Assembly (NCBI RefSeq): GCF_003710105.1
Contig: NZ_CP033325.1
Coordinates: 1,302,001 to 1,366,000 of the forward strand
DNA length: 64,000 bases
Reading direction: 5' to 3'
Source: Georgenia faecalis
GTDB taxonomy: Bacteria; Actinomycetota; Actinomycetes; Actinomycetales; Actinomycetaceae
Shown: piece by piece, positions 25,515 through 34,099 of the stretch
Numbering within the stretch: the first letter of the stretch is position 1
Layout of the letters: every line of letters begins with the position of its first letter
The notes under the pieces: generated by a model
Databases searched by the model: none
What the model saw: the letters and a program-made list of their open reading frames with translations, nothing else
What the model was told of the DNA's origin: nothing
Program-made: the position numbers and the translations under genes

Positions 25515-27892
25515 CCGCGCCTCCCCCCGATCCGCACCAGGTCGGCGAGGGCGGCGTCGTCGAGCTCGGAGAGCTGCCCGCCGACGTCTGCGTCGAGCGC
25601 GGAGCGGGCGAGCGCGCGCTTGCTCGCCAGCAGGGCGCCGACCCGCTCCTCGACGGTCCCCTCGCTCGTCAGCCGGTGGACCTGGACGGGGTGCGACTGG
25701 CCGATCCGGTGCGCCCGGTCGGTCGCCTGGTCCTCGACCGCGGGGTTCCACCACTGGTCGTAGTGGATGACGTGCTCGGCGCGCGTGAGCGTCAGCCCCG
25801 TCCCGGCGGCGTGGAGGGAGAGGATGAGCGCGGGGAGGTGCCCGGCCTGGAACCGGTCGACGAGCCCCTGGCGCTCGGCGAGTCCCAGGCCGCCGTGGAG
25901 GTGCGCGGCGCCGGTGCCGGTCGTGGTGAGGTACCGGGTGAGCAGCGCCCCCATGGTGACGTACTGGGAGAAGAGGAGGACCGGGGCGCCCGGGCCGAGG
26001 ATGTCGAGGAGCTCGGTGAGCGCGTCGAACTTGCCCGACCGCCCTGGCAGGAGCGGCGCCGGTTCCCGGAGGTACTGCGCCGGGTGGTTGCACACCTGCT
26101 TGAGCGCGGTGAGGAGCGCGAGGATCCGGCCCTTGCGATCGACGCCGTCGGCGTCCGCGATCCGTTCGAGCGCCTCGTCGGTGAGGGCCTGGTAGAGGCC
26201 CACCTGCTCGGGGGTGAGGGAGACGACGGTCTCGGTCGTCGTCTTCGCGGGCAGCTCGGGCGCGACCGCCGGGTCGGCCTTGGTCCGGCGGAGCATGACC
26301 GTCGACACGAGCGCCGCGAGCTGCTCCCGCGCCGCCTCGTCCCCGGCCGCGACGGGTGCGGCGAACCGCTGCCGGAACCGGGTGCGAGGACCGAGCAGCC
26401 CGGGCGCCACCCAGTCGAGGAGCGACCACAGGTCGTCGAGGCTGTTCTGCACCGGCGTGCCGCTGAGAGCGAGCCGGTGCCGGGCGTCGAGCCCGCGCAG
26501 CGCACGGGCGGTGGCCGAGGCGCTGTTCTTTGCCATCTGCGCCTCGTCGGCCACCACCAGCCCCCAGCGGTGGGCGGCGAGCAGGTCGCGGTCCGTGCGG
26601 AGCAGGGCGTACGTCGTGAGCACGACGTCGGCGGAGCCGTCCACGGCCCGGCCTGCGCCGTGAAAGCGCGTCACCGCCTCGCTGGGCGCGAACCGGGCGA
26701 CCTCGCGCTCCCACGAGGTGAGCATCGAGGCCGGGCCGACGACGAGGGTAGGCGCGCGCTCGCCCCGCTCTCGCAGCGCCAGGTGGAGGGCGAGGGCCGA
26801 GACGGTCTTGCCGAGCCCCATGTCGTCGGCGAGGAGCGAGCCCAGGCCGAGCTCGGCGTTGCGCAGCAGCCAGCCGAGGCCGTCGAGCTGGTAGGCGCGC
26901 AGCGGTGCCCGCAGCCCCGCGGGCGGTGCGGCGTCGGGCCGCCGACGGAGCCGGTCGCGGAGGGCGGCCAGGGCGGGGGAGTCCGCCACGGAGACCTCCG
27001 CACCGCCAGCCACGACGGCGCCGGTCACCGCCACCCGGGCGCGCTCGCCGGCGGCCAGGTGCCGCGGGCCCGGCCGCTCGGTGACGTCGGCGGCGGCGTC
27101 CCGCAGCACCCAAGACCCGCGCAGGCGCACGAGCGGCCGGTGCGAGGAGGCCAGGGCGTCGACCTCCGCGTCACTGAGGGCGCCGTCGGGCAGGCGGAGG
27201 CGCCAGGTGAGCGTGCCGTCGTCGTCGAGGTGGCCGACGCGGGCGGGCGCCACGAGGCCGGGCTCCCATCGGAGCGCCACTCCAGCCCGCTCGAGCGCCG
27301 GGGCGGTGGGCCCCGCGGCGAGGGCCCGGAGGTCCTCGTCGCTCAGCGCGACGACGCGCTCGCCCTCGGCGAGCCGCCCGAGGACGGCCCAGTGCTCGGC
27401 CGCCGCGCGGAGGACGTCGAGGACGCGGCGCTCGCTGCGCCCCTCCACCCACGCGCGCGCCATCCCGGCCTCGACCCCGACGGCCACCGTGGCGCGGGGA
27501 CCCTCCGCGCCCAGCGCCCTGGGCGCGCCGCGGACGAACGCGTCGACGAACCGGTCCACGGCGGGGCCGCCCTCCGCACCGTCGTCCGGCTCGCTGTCGT
27601 GCGCCTCGGCGTCGCCCGCGGCGCGGCGCGCGGCGGTCTGCCAGCGCCCGGTGCGCCGGTCGACGCGGACCCGACGGTCGGCGACGGCCTCCACCGCGAC
27701 CCGTGCGGAGCGCGCCGCCGCGCGGACCGAGGGCGACCCGCCGTCGGAGCCCACGCGCAGGAGCGCTTCGACGAGGTGGGCCACGGGCAACTGCCGGTCG
27801 GCGGCGTCGGCCGTGAGGACCACCCAGCCCTCGTCCGGGGCCGGGGCGAACGTGGTGCTGCGGTCGCGGAGCAACGCGTCGAGCTCGCTCAT
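25511..27892 (-). CDS. SNF2-family DEAD/DEAH-like helicase
   Basis: The 793-residue ATPase has a SNF2 core: Walker A DDMGLGKTVSAL (about 356-367), motif II DEAQ (449-452), LSGTPVQNSLDDLWSLLDW, RRTKADP, VLLFSQYVTMGALL, and the final motif DQATDRAHRIGQ. The N-terminal 330 residues form the bacterial SNF2-associated region. Such proteins translocate on double-stranded DNA and may remodel protein-DNA complexes. The stop overlaps the SWIM gene start, and its start overlaps the ABC permease stop, each by an ATGA, so it is translated with both. Confidence 0.93.
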   Translation of the reverse strand: MSELDALLRDRSTTFAPAPDEGWVVLTADAADRQLPVAHLVEALLRVGSDGGSPSVRAAARSARVAVEAVADRRVRVDRRTGRWQTAARRAAGDAEAHDSEPDDGAEGGPAVDRFVDAFVRGAPRALGAEGPRATVAVGVEAGMARAWVEGRSERRVLDVLRAAAEHWAVLGRLAEGERVVALSDEDLRALAAGPTAPALERAGVALRWEPGLVAPARVGHLDDDGTLTWRLRLPDGALSDAEVDALASSHRPLVRLRGSWVLRDAAADVTERPGPRHLAAGERARVAVTGAVVAGGAEVSVADSPALAALRDRLRRRPDAAPPAGLRAPLRAYQLDGLGWLLRNAELGLGSLLADDMGLGKTVSALALHLALRERGERAPTLVVGPASMLTSWEREVARFAPSEAVTRFHGAGRAVDGSADVVLTTYALLRTDRDLLAAHRWGLVVADEAQMAKNSASATARALRGLDARHRLALSGTPVQNSLDDLWSLLDWVAPGLLGPRTRFRQRFAAPVAAGDEAAREQLAALVSTVMLRRTKADPAVAPELPAKTTTETVVSLTPEQVGLYQALTDEALERIADADGVDRKGRILALLTALKQVCNHPAQYLREPAPLLPGRSGKFDALTELLDILGPGAPVLLFSQYVTMGALLTRYLTTTGTGAAHLHGGLGLAERQGLVDRFQAGHLPALILSLHAAGTGLTLTRAEHVIHYDQWWNPAVEDQATDRAHRIGQSHPVQVHRLTSEGTVEERVGALLASKRALARSALDADVGGQLSELDDAALADLVRIGGRRG

Positions 27893-28695
27893 GCGCCCCC
27901 CTGCCGGAAACGGCGGACCGCCAGCGGGAGGAAGGCCGCGGTGATGAGCACCGGCCAGGCCACGGCGAGCGCCGTGGCGAGCTCGCCCGCGGGGCTCACG
28001 CTCGCCCACCCGGTCCCGCCGACGAGGTCGCGCACGGCGGAGGCGGTCGCCGAGACCGGGTTGACCTCGGCGACGACGCCGAGCCAGCGCGGCATCGTGG
28101 CAGGGTCGACGAAGACGCTGGAGAGGAAGGCCACGGGCCACACGAGGATCTGGACGTAGGCGACGGACTCGACGGACCGGGCGCCGTAGCCGATGAAGGT
28201 CCCGATCCACAGCAGCGAGAACCGCAGCGCGAGGAGGAGCACCAGGGCCGCCGGGACCCCGGCCGGGTCGGGGCGCCAGCCGGCGGCGAGGCCGAAGGTG
28301 ACCATGGTGGCGAGGGTGATGAGCGAGCTGAGGGTGTCCGCCGCGCAGCGCCCGAGGATGACGGCGGCCCCGTCGATCGGCAGGGACCGGAGCCGGTCGT
28401 TGACGCCCGTGGCGGCGTCGGCAGCCGAGGCGAGCGTCGAGGTCTCCAGCCCGAACAGCATGCTCACCGCGAGCATCCCCGGGACGAGGAAGTCGACGTA
28501 GGGTGCGCCGGCCGGCAGCCCGAGCGCACCGCCGAAGAGGGCGAGGAAGAGGACGGTGACGAGGACCGGGAACGCCCAGACGATGACCATCGCGGGGAGC
28601 TGGGCGCCCCAGGAGCGCACGATCCGGCCCGCGACTACCCACGCGGCGGTGCCGAGCCGGGTGCGTCCCGTCGGGGTGAGGGTAACGGTGGTCAT
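27889..28695 (-). CDS. ABC-2 type exporter permease
   Basis: The 268-residue membrane protein has six helices and the ABC-2 family pattern (IVWAFPVLVTVLFLALFGG, FLVPGMLAVSMLFGLETST, DRLRSLPIDGAAVILGR, FVDPATMPRWLGVVAEVNPVS). It forms the channel of a drug- or lipid-type exporter with the adjacent ATPase. The ATG at 28695 overlaps the ATPase stop (ATGA), and its own stop overlaps the SNF2 start. Relatives are the daunorubicin-type DrrB permeases. Confidence 0.9.
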   Translation of the reverse strand: MTTVTLTPTGRTRLGTAAWVVAGRIVRSWGAQLPAMVIVWAFPVLVTVLFLALFGGALGLPAGAPYVDFLVPGMLAVSMLFGLETSTLASAADAATGVNDRLRSLPIDGAAVILGRCAADTLSSLITLATMVTFGLAAGWRPDPAGVPAALVLLLALRFSLLWIGTFIGYGARSVESVAYVQILVWPVAFLSSVFVDPATMPRWLGVVAEVNPVSATASAVRDLVGGTGWASVSPAGELATALAVAWPVLITAAFLPLAVRRFRQGGA

Positions 28696-29651
28696 CGGGG
28701 GATCCTTCCGGTGGCCGGGGAGCCGGTGAGGGTGAGGAACACGTCGTCGAGCGTGGGGCGGCGGACCTCGACCTCGAGGGGCGCGATCCCCGCCTCGGCG
28801 AGTCGCAGGACCCCCTCGGTGGACGTCGCGGAGCCGCGGACGGGGTAGGTGAGCGAGGAGCCGTCCGCGTCGGGCTGGACCCCGTCGACGGTGCCGGCGA
28901 GGGCGTCGTGGGCCGCGGAGGTGTCGGCGGGGGAGGCGAAGGCCATGCGGACCGTCGCCGGGCCCACGAGCCGCTTGAGCTCGTCCGCGGTGCCGCGAGC
29001 AACCACCTCGCCGTGCGCGAGGAGCACCACCTGGTCGGCGAGCGCGTCGGCCTCCTCGAGGTACTGGGTGGTGAGCAGGACGGTGGTCCCCTCCCGGACC
29101 AGAGCGCGCAGCCGCGCCCAGAGGTCCCGGCGCGCGGCCGGGTCGAGCCCGGTGGTCGGCTCGTCGACGAAGACGACCGCCGGCCGGACGACGAGGCTCA
29201 CGGCGACGTCGAGCCGGCGGCGCATCCCGCCGGACAGGCGCAGCGCCGGCTTGTCTGCGGCGTCCTCCAGCCCGAGCCCCTCGAGCAGCTGCGCGGCCCG
29301 GGCGTGGGCCTCGGGCCGCCGGAGGCCGCGCAGGCGCCCGAAGAACACGAGGTTCTGCCGCGCCGAGAGGTGCTGGTCGACGGCGGCGGACTGGCCGACC
29401 AGGCCGATCGCCTGGCGCACCCGGCCGGGGTCCGCCGAGACGTCGTGGCCGGCGACGCGGGCGCTGCCGCCGTCGAAGCGCAGGAGCGTCGCCAGGCCCC
29501 GCACGGTCGTCGTCTTGCCGGCGCCGTTCGGACCGATGAGCGCCACCACCTCGCCTTCGCGCACCGCCATATCGAGGTGGCGCAGGCCGACCGGCGAGCG
29601 TTCCCCTCCGTAGAGCTTCGAGACCCCTGCCACGTCGATCGCCAGCGCCAT
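28692..29651 (-). CDS. ABC exporter ATPase, DrrA-like
   Basis: The 319-residue ATPase has Walker A GPNGAGKTTT, a Q-loop VGQSAAVD, signature LSGGMRRRLD, Walker B VVFVDEPTTGLD and the H-loop. The C-terminal DrrA-type domain ends with RPTLDDVFLTLTG. It powers export by the next-door permease. The ATG at 29651 has a GAGGAGG site; the frame extending to 29723 crosses the operator. A TetR-type palindrome lies 18 bases upstream, and the divergent TetR gene should repress this operon. Confidence 0.93.
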   Translation of the reverse strand: MALAIDVAGVSKLYGGERSPVGLRHLDMAVREGEVVALIGPNGAGKTTTVRGLATLLRFDGGSARVAGHDVSADPGRVRQAIGLVGQSAAVDQHLSARQNLVFFGRLRGLRRPEAHARAAQLLEGLGLEDAADKPALRLSGGMRRRLDVAVSLVVRPAVVFVDEPTTGLDPAARRDLWARLRALVREGTTVLLTTQYLEEADALADQVVLLAHGEVVARGTADELKRLVGPATVRMAFASPADTSAAHDALAGTVDGVQPDADGSSLTYPVRGSATSTEGVLRLAEAGIAPLEVEVRRPTLDDVFLTLTGSPATGRIPR

Positions 29652-29668
29652 CGCCCCTCCTCGTTCGC

Positions 29669-29691
29669 TGTACCGTACGCTGTACGGTACA
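29669..29691. promoter_or_regulatory. TetR operator between exporter and regulator
   Basis: Ten-base perfect arms (TGTACCGTAC and GTACGGTACA) flank a three-base centre, GCT. It lies 18 bases before the exporter ATG and 55 bases before the TetR GTG, so one dimer site could control both genes. Confidence 0.75.
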
Positions 29692-29745
29692 CAGGTCTGC
29701 TTCGTTCCGGAAGGGGCTGGCATACTCCGGCGCAGGAGGTGGCGC

Positions 29746-30483
29746 GTGATCGAACGGACCGGCAGCGGGGACCCCTACCGCACCGTCGGGCTCCTCTGGC
29801 GCACCGAGGCCCGTCCCAGCCGCGCCGGGCTCACGGTCGACGCGATCGTCGCCGCCGGGCTCGCCGTGGCCACCGAGTCCGGGCTGGAGAAGCTGACGAT
29901 GCGCCGCATCGCCGCCGAGCTGGGCGTGGGGACGATGTCGCTGTACACCCACGTCCCGGGGCGCGCCGAGCTCATCGACCTGCTGGTCGACCACGTCAAC
30001 GGGACGGTCCACGCCGGTGAGCCCCCGCTGCCCGACGACGACTGGCGCGCGGCGCTCACCGCCATCGCCGAGCGCAACCTGCGCCTGTACACGACGCATC
30101 CCTGGCTCATCGACGTCGACGTCTCGCGGCCACCGCTCGGCCCGGGCACGACGGCGAAGTACGACGCCGAGCTGGCGCCGCTGGTCGGGATCGGCCTCGA
30201 CGACGTCGACGTCGACCGCACCCTCGCGCTGGTGCTCGACCTCGCACGGTCGGCCGCCCGCACCGAGCTTGCCGGCCGGGCGCGCGCGGGGTCCTCCGAC
30301 GCCGACTGGTGGGCGAGCGCGGGCCCGCGCCTCGCGGCCGTGCTCGACCCGGCCCGGTACCCGCACGCCGCCCGCATCGGGGCGGCCGCCGGGCAGGCCT
30401 ACGGCTCCGCTGTCGACCGGGAGGGTGCCCTCGGCTTCGGCTTGCAGGTCATCCTCGACGGGATCGCCCGGCGCCTCGGCTAG
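29746..30483 (+). CDS. TetR/AcrR-family repressor
   Basis: The 245-residue protein has an N-terminal TetR helix-turn-helix (LTVDAIVAAGLAVATESG, MRRIAAELGVGTMSLYTHVPGRAELIDLLVDHV) and an all-helical TetR_C ligand domain similar to the tetracycline-repressor-like class (WRAALTAIAERNLRLYTTHPWLIDVDVSRPPLGPG). It starts with GTG at 29746 after an AGGAGGT site. Divergent from the ABC-SNF2-SWIM operon with a shared palindrome, it is the likely repressor of both. Confidence 0.92.
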   Translation: MIERTGSGDPYRTVGLLWRTEARPSRAGLTVDAIVAAGLAVATESGLEKLTMRRIAAELGVGTMSLYTHVPGRAELIDLLVDHVNGTVHAGEPPLPDDDWRAALTAIAERNLRLYTTHPWLIDVDVSRPPLGPGTTAKYDAELAPLVGIGLDDVDVDRTLALVLDLARSAARTELAGRARAGSSDADWWASAGPRLAAVLDPARYPHAARIGAAAGQAYGSAVDREGALGFGLQVILDGIARRLG

Positions 30484-30514
30484 GGCCCTGGCCCGGCTCG
30501 CGTCACCCCGACGC

Positions 30515-31285
30515 TCAGACCCGTGTGCCCGTCGCGGCGCGGTCGGCGAGGACGGCCGCCCACGTGCGGCGCCCCCGCTGCGCATCGGCGCCCGCCAGGT
30601 TCAGCCCTCGGCGGTACGCGCGGCCCGCCGCCCCGGGCAGCGGCACGGTGACGGTGGGGCGCCGGGTCCGGCGCGCCTCGAGCAACGACGCGAGGATCTC
30701 GGGGGCGCCGAGCACCTCAGGGCCCACGAGGTCGGGCACCCGGCCCCGGGGCGGGCCGAGCGCCAGCTCGGCGAGCCGGGCGGCGACCTCGGCCGCCTCG
30801 ACCGGCTCGACGCGCAGGTCGCGCGGTACCGGCACGAGCGGCAACCGGGCCATGGCCCCGACGGTGCGCAGGACGAGGTCGTGGAACTGCGCCGCGCGCA
30901 GGATCGTCACCGGGACGCCCGACTCGCGGACGGCGCGCTCGGCCCCCTCCTTTGCCCGGAAGTACCCCAGCGGCATGCGGTCCGCGCCCACCACCGAGAT
31001 GAGGACGAGGTGGCGCACGCCCGCGCGCCGGGCGGCGGCCGCCACGTTGCGGGCGCCGACGTCGTCGCCCTTCGGCCCCCCGGCCAGGTGCACGACGACG
31101 GCGACCCCGTCGACGGCGTCGTCCAGCCCCTCGCCCTTGACGGTGTCACCCCGGACGACGACGATGCCGCCGTCGTCCGGGTGCGCGCGGCGGCTGAGCA
31201 CGCGCAGCTGGGCTCCGGCGAGCAGCGGCAGCAGGTGCCGCCCGAGGGTGCCGGTGCCCCCGGTGACGAGCATGGTGGTGGCCAT
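30515..31285 (-). CDS. NAD(P)-binding NmrA/SDR-type oxidoreductase
   Basis: The 256-residue Rossmann protein has the atypical-SDR glycine motif LVTGGTGTLGRHLLP at residues 6-20 and short NmrA-like features (HLVLISVVGADRMPLGYFRAKEGAE), but lacks a clear YxxxK catalytic pair, the YFRAK being its nearest equivalent. It is a typical ECF41 partner (an epimerase/oxidoreductase class). The ATG at 31285 follows an AAGGAG site. A promoter of ECF41 type lies upstream on the same strand, within the neighbouring sigma gene start. Confidence 0.85.
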   Translation of the reverse strand: MATTMLVTGGTGTLGRHLLPLLAGAQLRVLSRRAHPDDGGIVVVRGDTVKGEGLDDAVDGVAVVVHLAGGPKGDDVGARNVAAAARRAGVRHLVLISVVGADRMPLGYFRAKEGAERAVRESGVPVTILRAAQFHDLVLRTVGAMARLPLVPVPRDLRVEPVEAAEVAARLAELALGPPRGRVPDLVGPEVLGAPEILASLLEARRTRRPTVTVPLPGAAGRAYRRGLNLAGADAQRGRRTWAAVLADRAATGTRV

Positions 31286-31323
31286 GGCGTTCTCCTTGTC
31301 GGTCACGTCGGCGCCCGTCGCGC

Positions 31324-31339
31324 CGTCATGTCCATGACG
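31324..31339. promoter_or_regulatory. Palindrome in the ECF41 divergent region
   Basis: CGTCATG and CATGACG form perfect seven-base arms around two bases between the sigma gene and the oxidoreductase gene, overlapping the CGTC -10 element of the divergent promoter. Confidence 0.35.
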
Positions 31340-31362
31340 AGCCGCGAGAGAAGGACGTGACA
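31336..31362 (-). promoter_or_regulatory. ECF41-type promoter for the oxidoreductase
   Basis: On the minus strand TGTCACG (31362-31356) is followed by 16 bases and CGTC (31339-31336), matching the described ECF41 pattern TGTCACA then CGTC. The -35 element overlaps the A of the sigma gene's own ATG at 31362. Confidence 0.6.
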
Positions 31363-32225
31363 TGGCAGATCCGCGCCGGGGTGCCCAGTGGTTCGAGGCG
31401 CGGCGCCCGCGGCTGACCGCGCTCGCCTCCCGGCTCGTGGGTGCCACGGCGGACGCCGAGGACGTCGTTCAAGAGGCCTGGTTGCGCCTGCAGCGCACCG
31501 ACACCGACGACGTCGAGAACCTCGACGCCTGGATGACCACCGTCGTCGCGAGGCTGAGCCTGGACGTCGTGCGGTCGGCGCGCCGACGGCGGGAGCTGTC
31601 GTGGCACGTCGCGGCGTGGCCGGAGCCCAGCCCGGCCCCCGGGCCGGAGGACGAGGTGGTCGCCGCCGACGACGCCGCCGTGGCCCTCCTCGTCGTCCTC
31701 GACGCGTTGAGCCCCGGGGAACGGTTGGCGTTCGTCCTCCACGACGTCTTCGGCGTGGGGTTCCGGGACATCGCCTCGGTGCTCGATCGCAGCGAGCCGG
31801 CGGTGCGCAAGCTCGCCTCGCGGGCGCGGGCCCACGTGCGGCAGGGGCCGGTGCGGTCGGCCCGCGGGGAGGCGAAGGTGGTGGAGGCCTGGCTGGCCGC
31901 TGCGCGCGACGGCGACTTCACCGCCCTGCTCGAGCTGCTGGACGACGGCGCGATCCTCCGGGCCGACTACGGCAGCCACAGCGAGACGATCCGGGGAGCC
32001 CGGCGGATCGCCGGGAGCGCCACCGGGTACGCCCGCGCGGCGGCGCACGCGACCCTCGTGCGGGTGGACGGGCGGCCCGCCGTCGCCGCCGCGGTGGGGG
32101 GTCGCGTGGCCTCCGTCATGGTCTTCGGCATCGAGGAGGGGCGGATTCGCACGCTCGACGTCCTCGCCGATCCTCGCCGCCTCGCGGCGCTCCCCGGGCT
32201 TGAAGCCCACCTCGGCCTGGGGTGA
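31362..32225 (+). CDS. ECF41-type sigma factor with SnoaL-like C-domain
   Basis: The 287-residue protein has sigma region 2 (residues 10-75, DAEDVVQEAWLRLQR) and region 4 (about 110-165, SPGERLAFVLHDVFGVGFRDIASVLDRSEPAVRKLASRAR) fused to a NTF2/SnoaL-like C-terminal domain (about 170-287). This fusion is the ECF41/SigJ class, where the C-domain replaces an anti-sigma factor and modulates activity. The ATG at 31362 follows an AGAAGGA site. The divergent oxidoreductase is its expected target. Confidence 0.92.
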   Translation: MADPRRGAQWFEARRPRLTALASRLVGATADAEDVVQEAWLRLQRTDTDDVENLDAWMTTVVARLSLDVVRSARRRRELSWHVAAWPEPSPAPGPEDEVVAADDAAVALLVVLDALSPGERLAFVLHDVFGVGFRDIASVLDRSEPAVRKLASRARAHVRQGPVRSARGEAKVVEAWLAAARDGDFTALLELLDDGAILRADYGSHSETIRGARRIAGSATGYARAAAHATLVRVDGRPAVAAAVGGRVASVMVFGIEEGRIRTLDVLADPRRLAALPGLEAHLGLG

Positions 32226-32399
32226 CGCCGACCAAACGTCGCGCCCGGGCGGTCGGTCCGTCCTCCACCCCATCGACTCACGGACAGACATCCCCAGCGC
32301 CCGCCCCGCCCGGGTGCCACCCTCGCCGCACCGTGCTGAGATACCCGGAGCGAACATCGCCGGAGACCATCCTGCGGTCGCTCCACGAGGAGGAACACG

Positions 32400-32831
32400 A
32401 TGCCGAACCCCGTCGTCAACAAGGCGAGCACGATCTGGAAGGGTGACCTGTTCACCGGGTCCGGGACCACCACCCTCGACACCTCCAACGTCGGGACGTT
32501 CGACGTCGCCTGGCGCTCACGCGCGGAGGAGCCGTCCGGCACCACGACCCCCGAGGAGCTCATCGCCGCGGCCCACTCGACGTGCTACTCCATGCAGCTG
32601 TCCAACATGCTCAAGGAGAACGGCACCCCGCCCACGCAGCTCAACACCGCCGCGGCCGTGACCTTCGTCGTCGGCAAGGGCATCACCGAGATCCACCTCA
32701 CGGTCAACGCCCACGTCGAGGGCATCTCCGAGGACGACTTCCAGGGCCTCGCGCAGGGCGCCAAGGAGCAGTGCCCGGTGAGCCAGGCGCTCAAGGGCAC
32801 GCCGATCGGGCTCACGGCGACGCTGATCTGA
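32400..32831 (+). CDS. osmC: OsmC-type peroxiredoxin
   Basis: The 143-residue thiol peroxidase reduces organic hydroperoxides. Its N terminus (NKASTIWKGDLFTGSGTTTLDTS) and the two catalytic cysteines, in AAAHSTCYSMQLSNML and AKEQCPVSQALKG, match OsmC of the YhfA/OsmC group. The final stretch GTPIGLTATLI closes the dimer. The ATG at 32400 follows a GAGGAGGA site. It is single and in the same orientation as the next operon but 59 bases away. Confidence 0.92.
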   Translation: MPNPVVNKASTIWKGDLFTGSGTTTLDTSNVGTFDVAWRSRAEEPSGTTTPEELIAAAHSTCYSMQLSNMLKENGTPPTQLNTAAAVTFVVGKGITEIHLTVNAHVEGISEDDFQGLAQGAKEQCPVSQALKGTPIGLTATLI

Positions 32832-32878
32832 GCGGCGCCACCCGCAGCGGGGCGGGCCACGGTGTCTCCGCGCACCGA

Positions 32879-32884
32879 TAGCCT
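32879..32884 (+). promoter_or_regulatory. Putative -10 of the Nif3 operon, leaderless
   Basis: TAGCCT is followed by exactly six bases and the ATG at 32891, with no Shine-Dalgarno sequence. Confidence 0.5.
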
Positions 32885-32890
32885 GGGCGA

Positions 32891-34099
32891 ATGACGCACC
32901 AGCTCACCCTCGCTGACGTCATCGGCATGCTCGAGCGCCGGTACCCGCCGGGCACGGCGGAGTCCTGGGACGCGGTCGGGCTCGTCGCCGGGGACCCCGA
33001 CCGCCCCGTCCGCAAGGTGATGCTCGCGGTCGACCCCGTCCTCGACGTGGCCCGCGAGGCGCTCGCGTGGGGCGCCGACCTGCTGCTCACGCACCACCCT
33101 CTCTACCTGCGCGGCACGCACGGGGTCGGAGCCGACACCCCCAAGGGCCGGGTCGTGCACGAGCTCATCCGCGGGGGCTGCGCGCTCTACGTCGCGCACA
33201 CCAACGCCGACAACGCGGCGGGCGGGGTGGCCGAGGCGCTTGCCGAGGCCCTGGGGATCGAGGACCTGCGCCCGCTCGTGGCCCAGCCCCGCACCGTGCT
33301 CGACGCCGTGGCCACCTACGTGCCCGTCAGCCACACCGAGGGCGTCCTCGACGCCCTGGCGGAGGCCGGCGCGGGGACCCTGGGCGCGTACGAGCGATCC
33401 GCCTTCGTCGTCGGTGGCAGCGGCACGTTCCGGCCGGTCACCGGCGCCGACCCCACCATCGGTGCGGTCGGGGAGGTCGTGACGGTGGCCGAGGAGCGCC
33501 TGGAGATGGTCGTCCCGCGCGGACGCCGCCAGGAGGCCATCGCCGCGCTCCGGGCCGCCCACCCGTACGAGGAGCCCGCGTTCTCCGTCGTCGAGCTCGC
33601 CCCCGAGGACGGCCCGACGGGGACCGGGCGCATCGGCACCCTGCGTGAGCCGGCGACGTTGCGCGCGTTCGCCGAGCGCGTCGCCGCCGCGCTGCCCGCC
33701 ACGGCCCAGGGCATCCGCGTCTCGGGCGACCTCGACGCGGACGTGCGCACGGTCGCCGTGTGCGGGGGCTCGGGCGACAGCCTTCTCGGCACCGTCCGTG
33801 CCCTGGGCGCCGACGTCTACGTCACCGCCGACCTGCGTCACCACCCCACCTCCGAGGCTCGCGACGGCGGCCGGCCGTTCCTCGTCGACGCCGCCCACTG
33901 GGCCAGCGAGTGGCCCTGGCTGCCCCGTGCCGCCGAGGCGCTCGAGCAGGACGCCCGTTCCACCGGCGCCGCCCTCGAGACCAGGGTGAGCACCCGCGTC
34001 ACCGACCCGTGGACCATCACCCTCGGACGGCGCGACGCCGGCCCAGGGGACCCGGCCACCCACCCCGACCACCCCACCGACGAGGGAGCCGACCAGTGA
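32891..34099 (+). CDS. Nif3-like dinuclear metal-centre protein
   Basis: The 402-residue protein belongs to the Nif3/YbgI/DUF34 family. It has the two metal-binding parts separated by an inserted domain: DLLLTHHPLYLRGTH (metal His residues) near residue 60-75 and DLRHHPTSEARDGGRPFLVDAAHWASEW near 315-340. The function is uncertain: GTP cyclohydrolase I type 2 or a metal-insertion role have been proposed. It opens the conserved actinobacterial operon Nif3 / coiled-coil zinc-ribbon-type / RNase H-phosphatase, linked by GTGA overlaps. Confidence 0.92.
   Translation: MTHQLTLADVIGMLERRYPPGTAESWDAVGLVAGDPDRPVRKVMLAVDPVLDVAREALAWGADLLLTHHPLYLRGTHGVGADTPKGRVVHELIRGGCALYVAHTNADNAAGGVAEALAEALGIEDLRPLVAQPRTVLDAVATYVPVSHTEGVLDALAEAGAGTLGAYERSAFVVGGSGTFRPVTGADPTIGAVGEVVTVAEERLEMVVPRGRRQEAIAALRAAHPYEEPAFSVVELAPEDGPTGTGRIGTLREPATLRAFAERVAAALPATAQGIRVSGDLDADVRTVAVCGGSGDSLLGTVRALGADVYVTADLRHHPTSEARDGGRPFLVDAAHWASEWPWLPRAAEALEQDARSTGAALETRVSTRVTDPWTITLGRRDAGPGDPATHPDHPTDEGADQ

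Noticed and set aside
25502-28159. 885-residue plus-strand ORF opposite the SNF2 helicase
   Set aside because: Antisense to the helicase and permease; no motif and no ribosome site.
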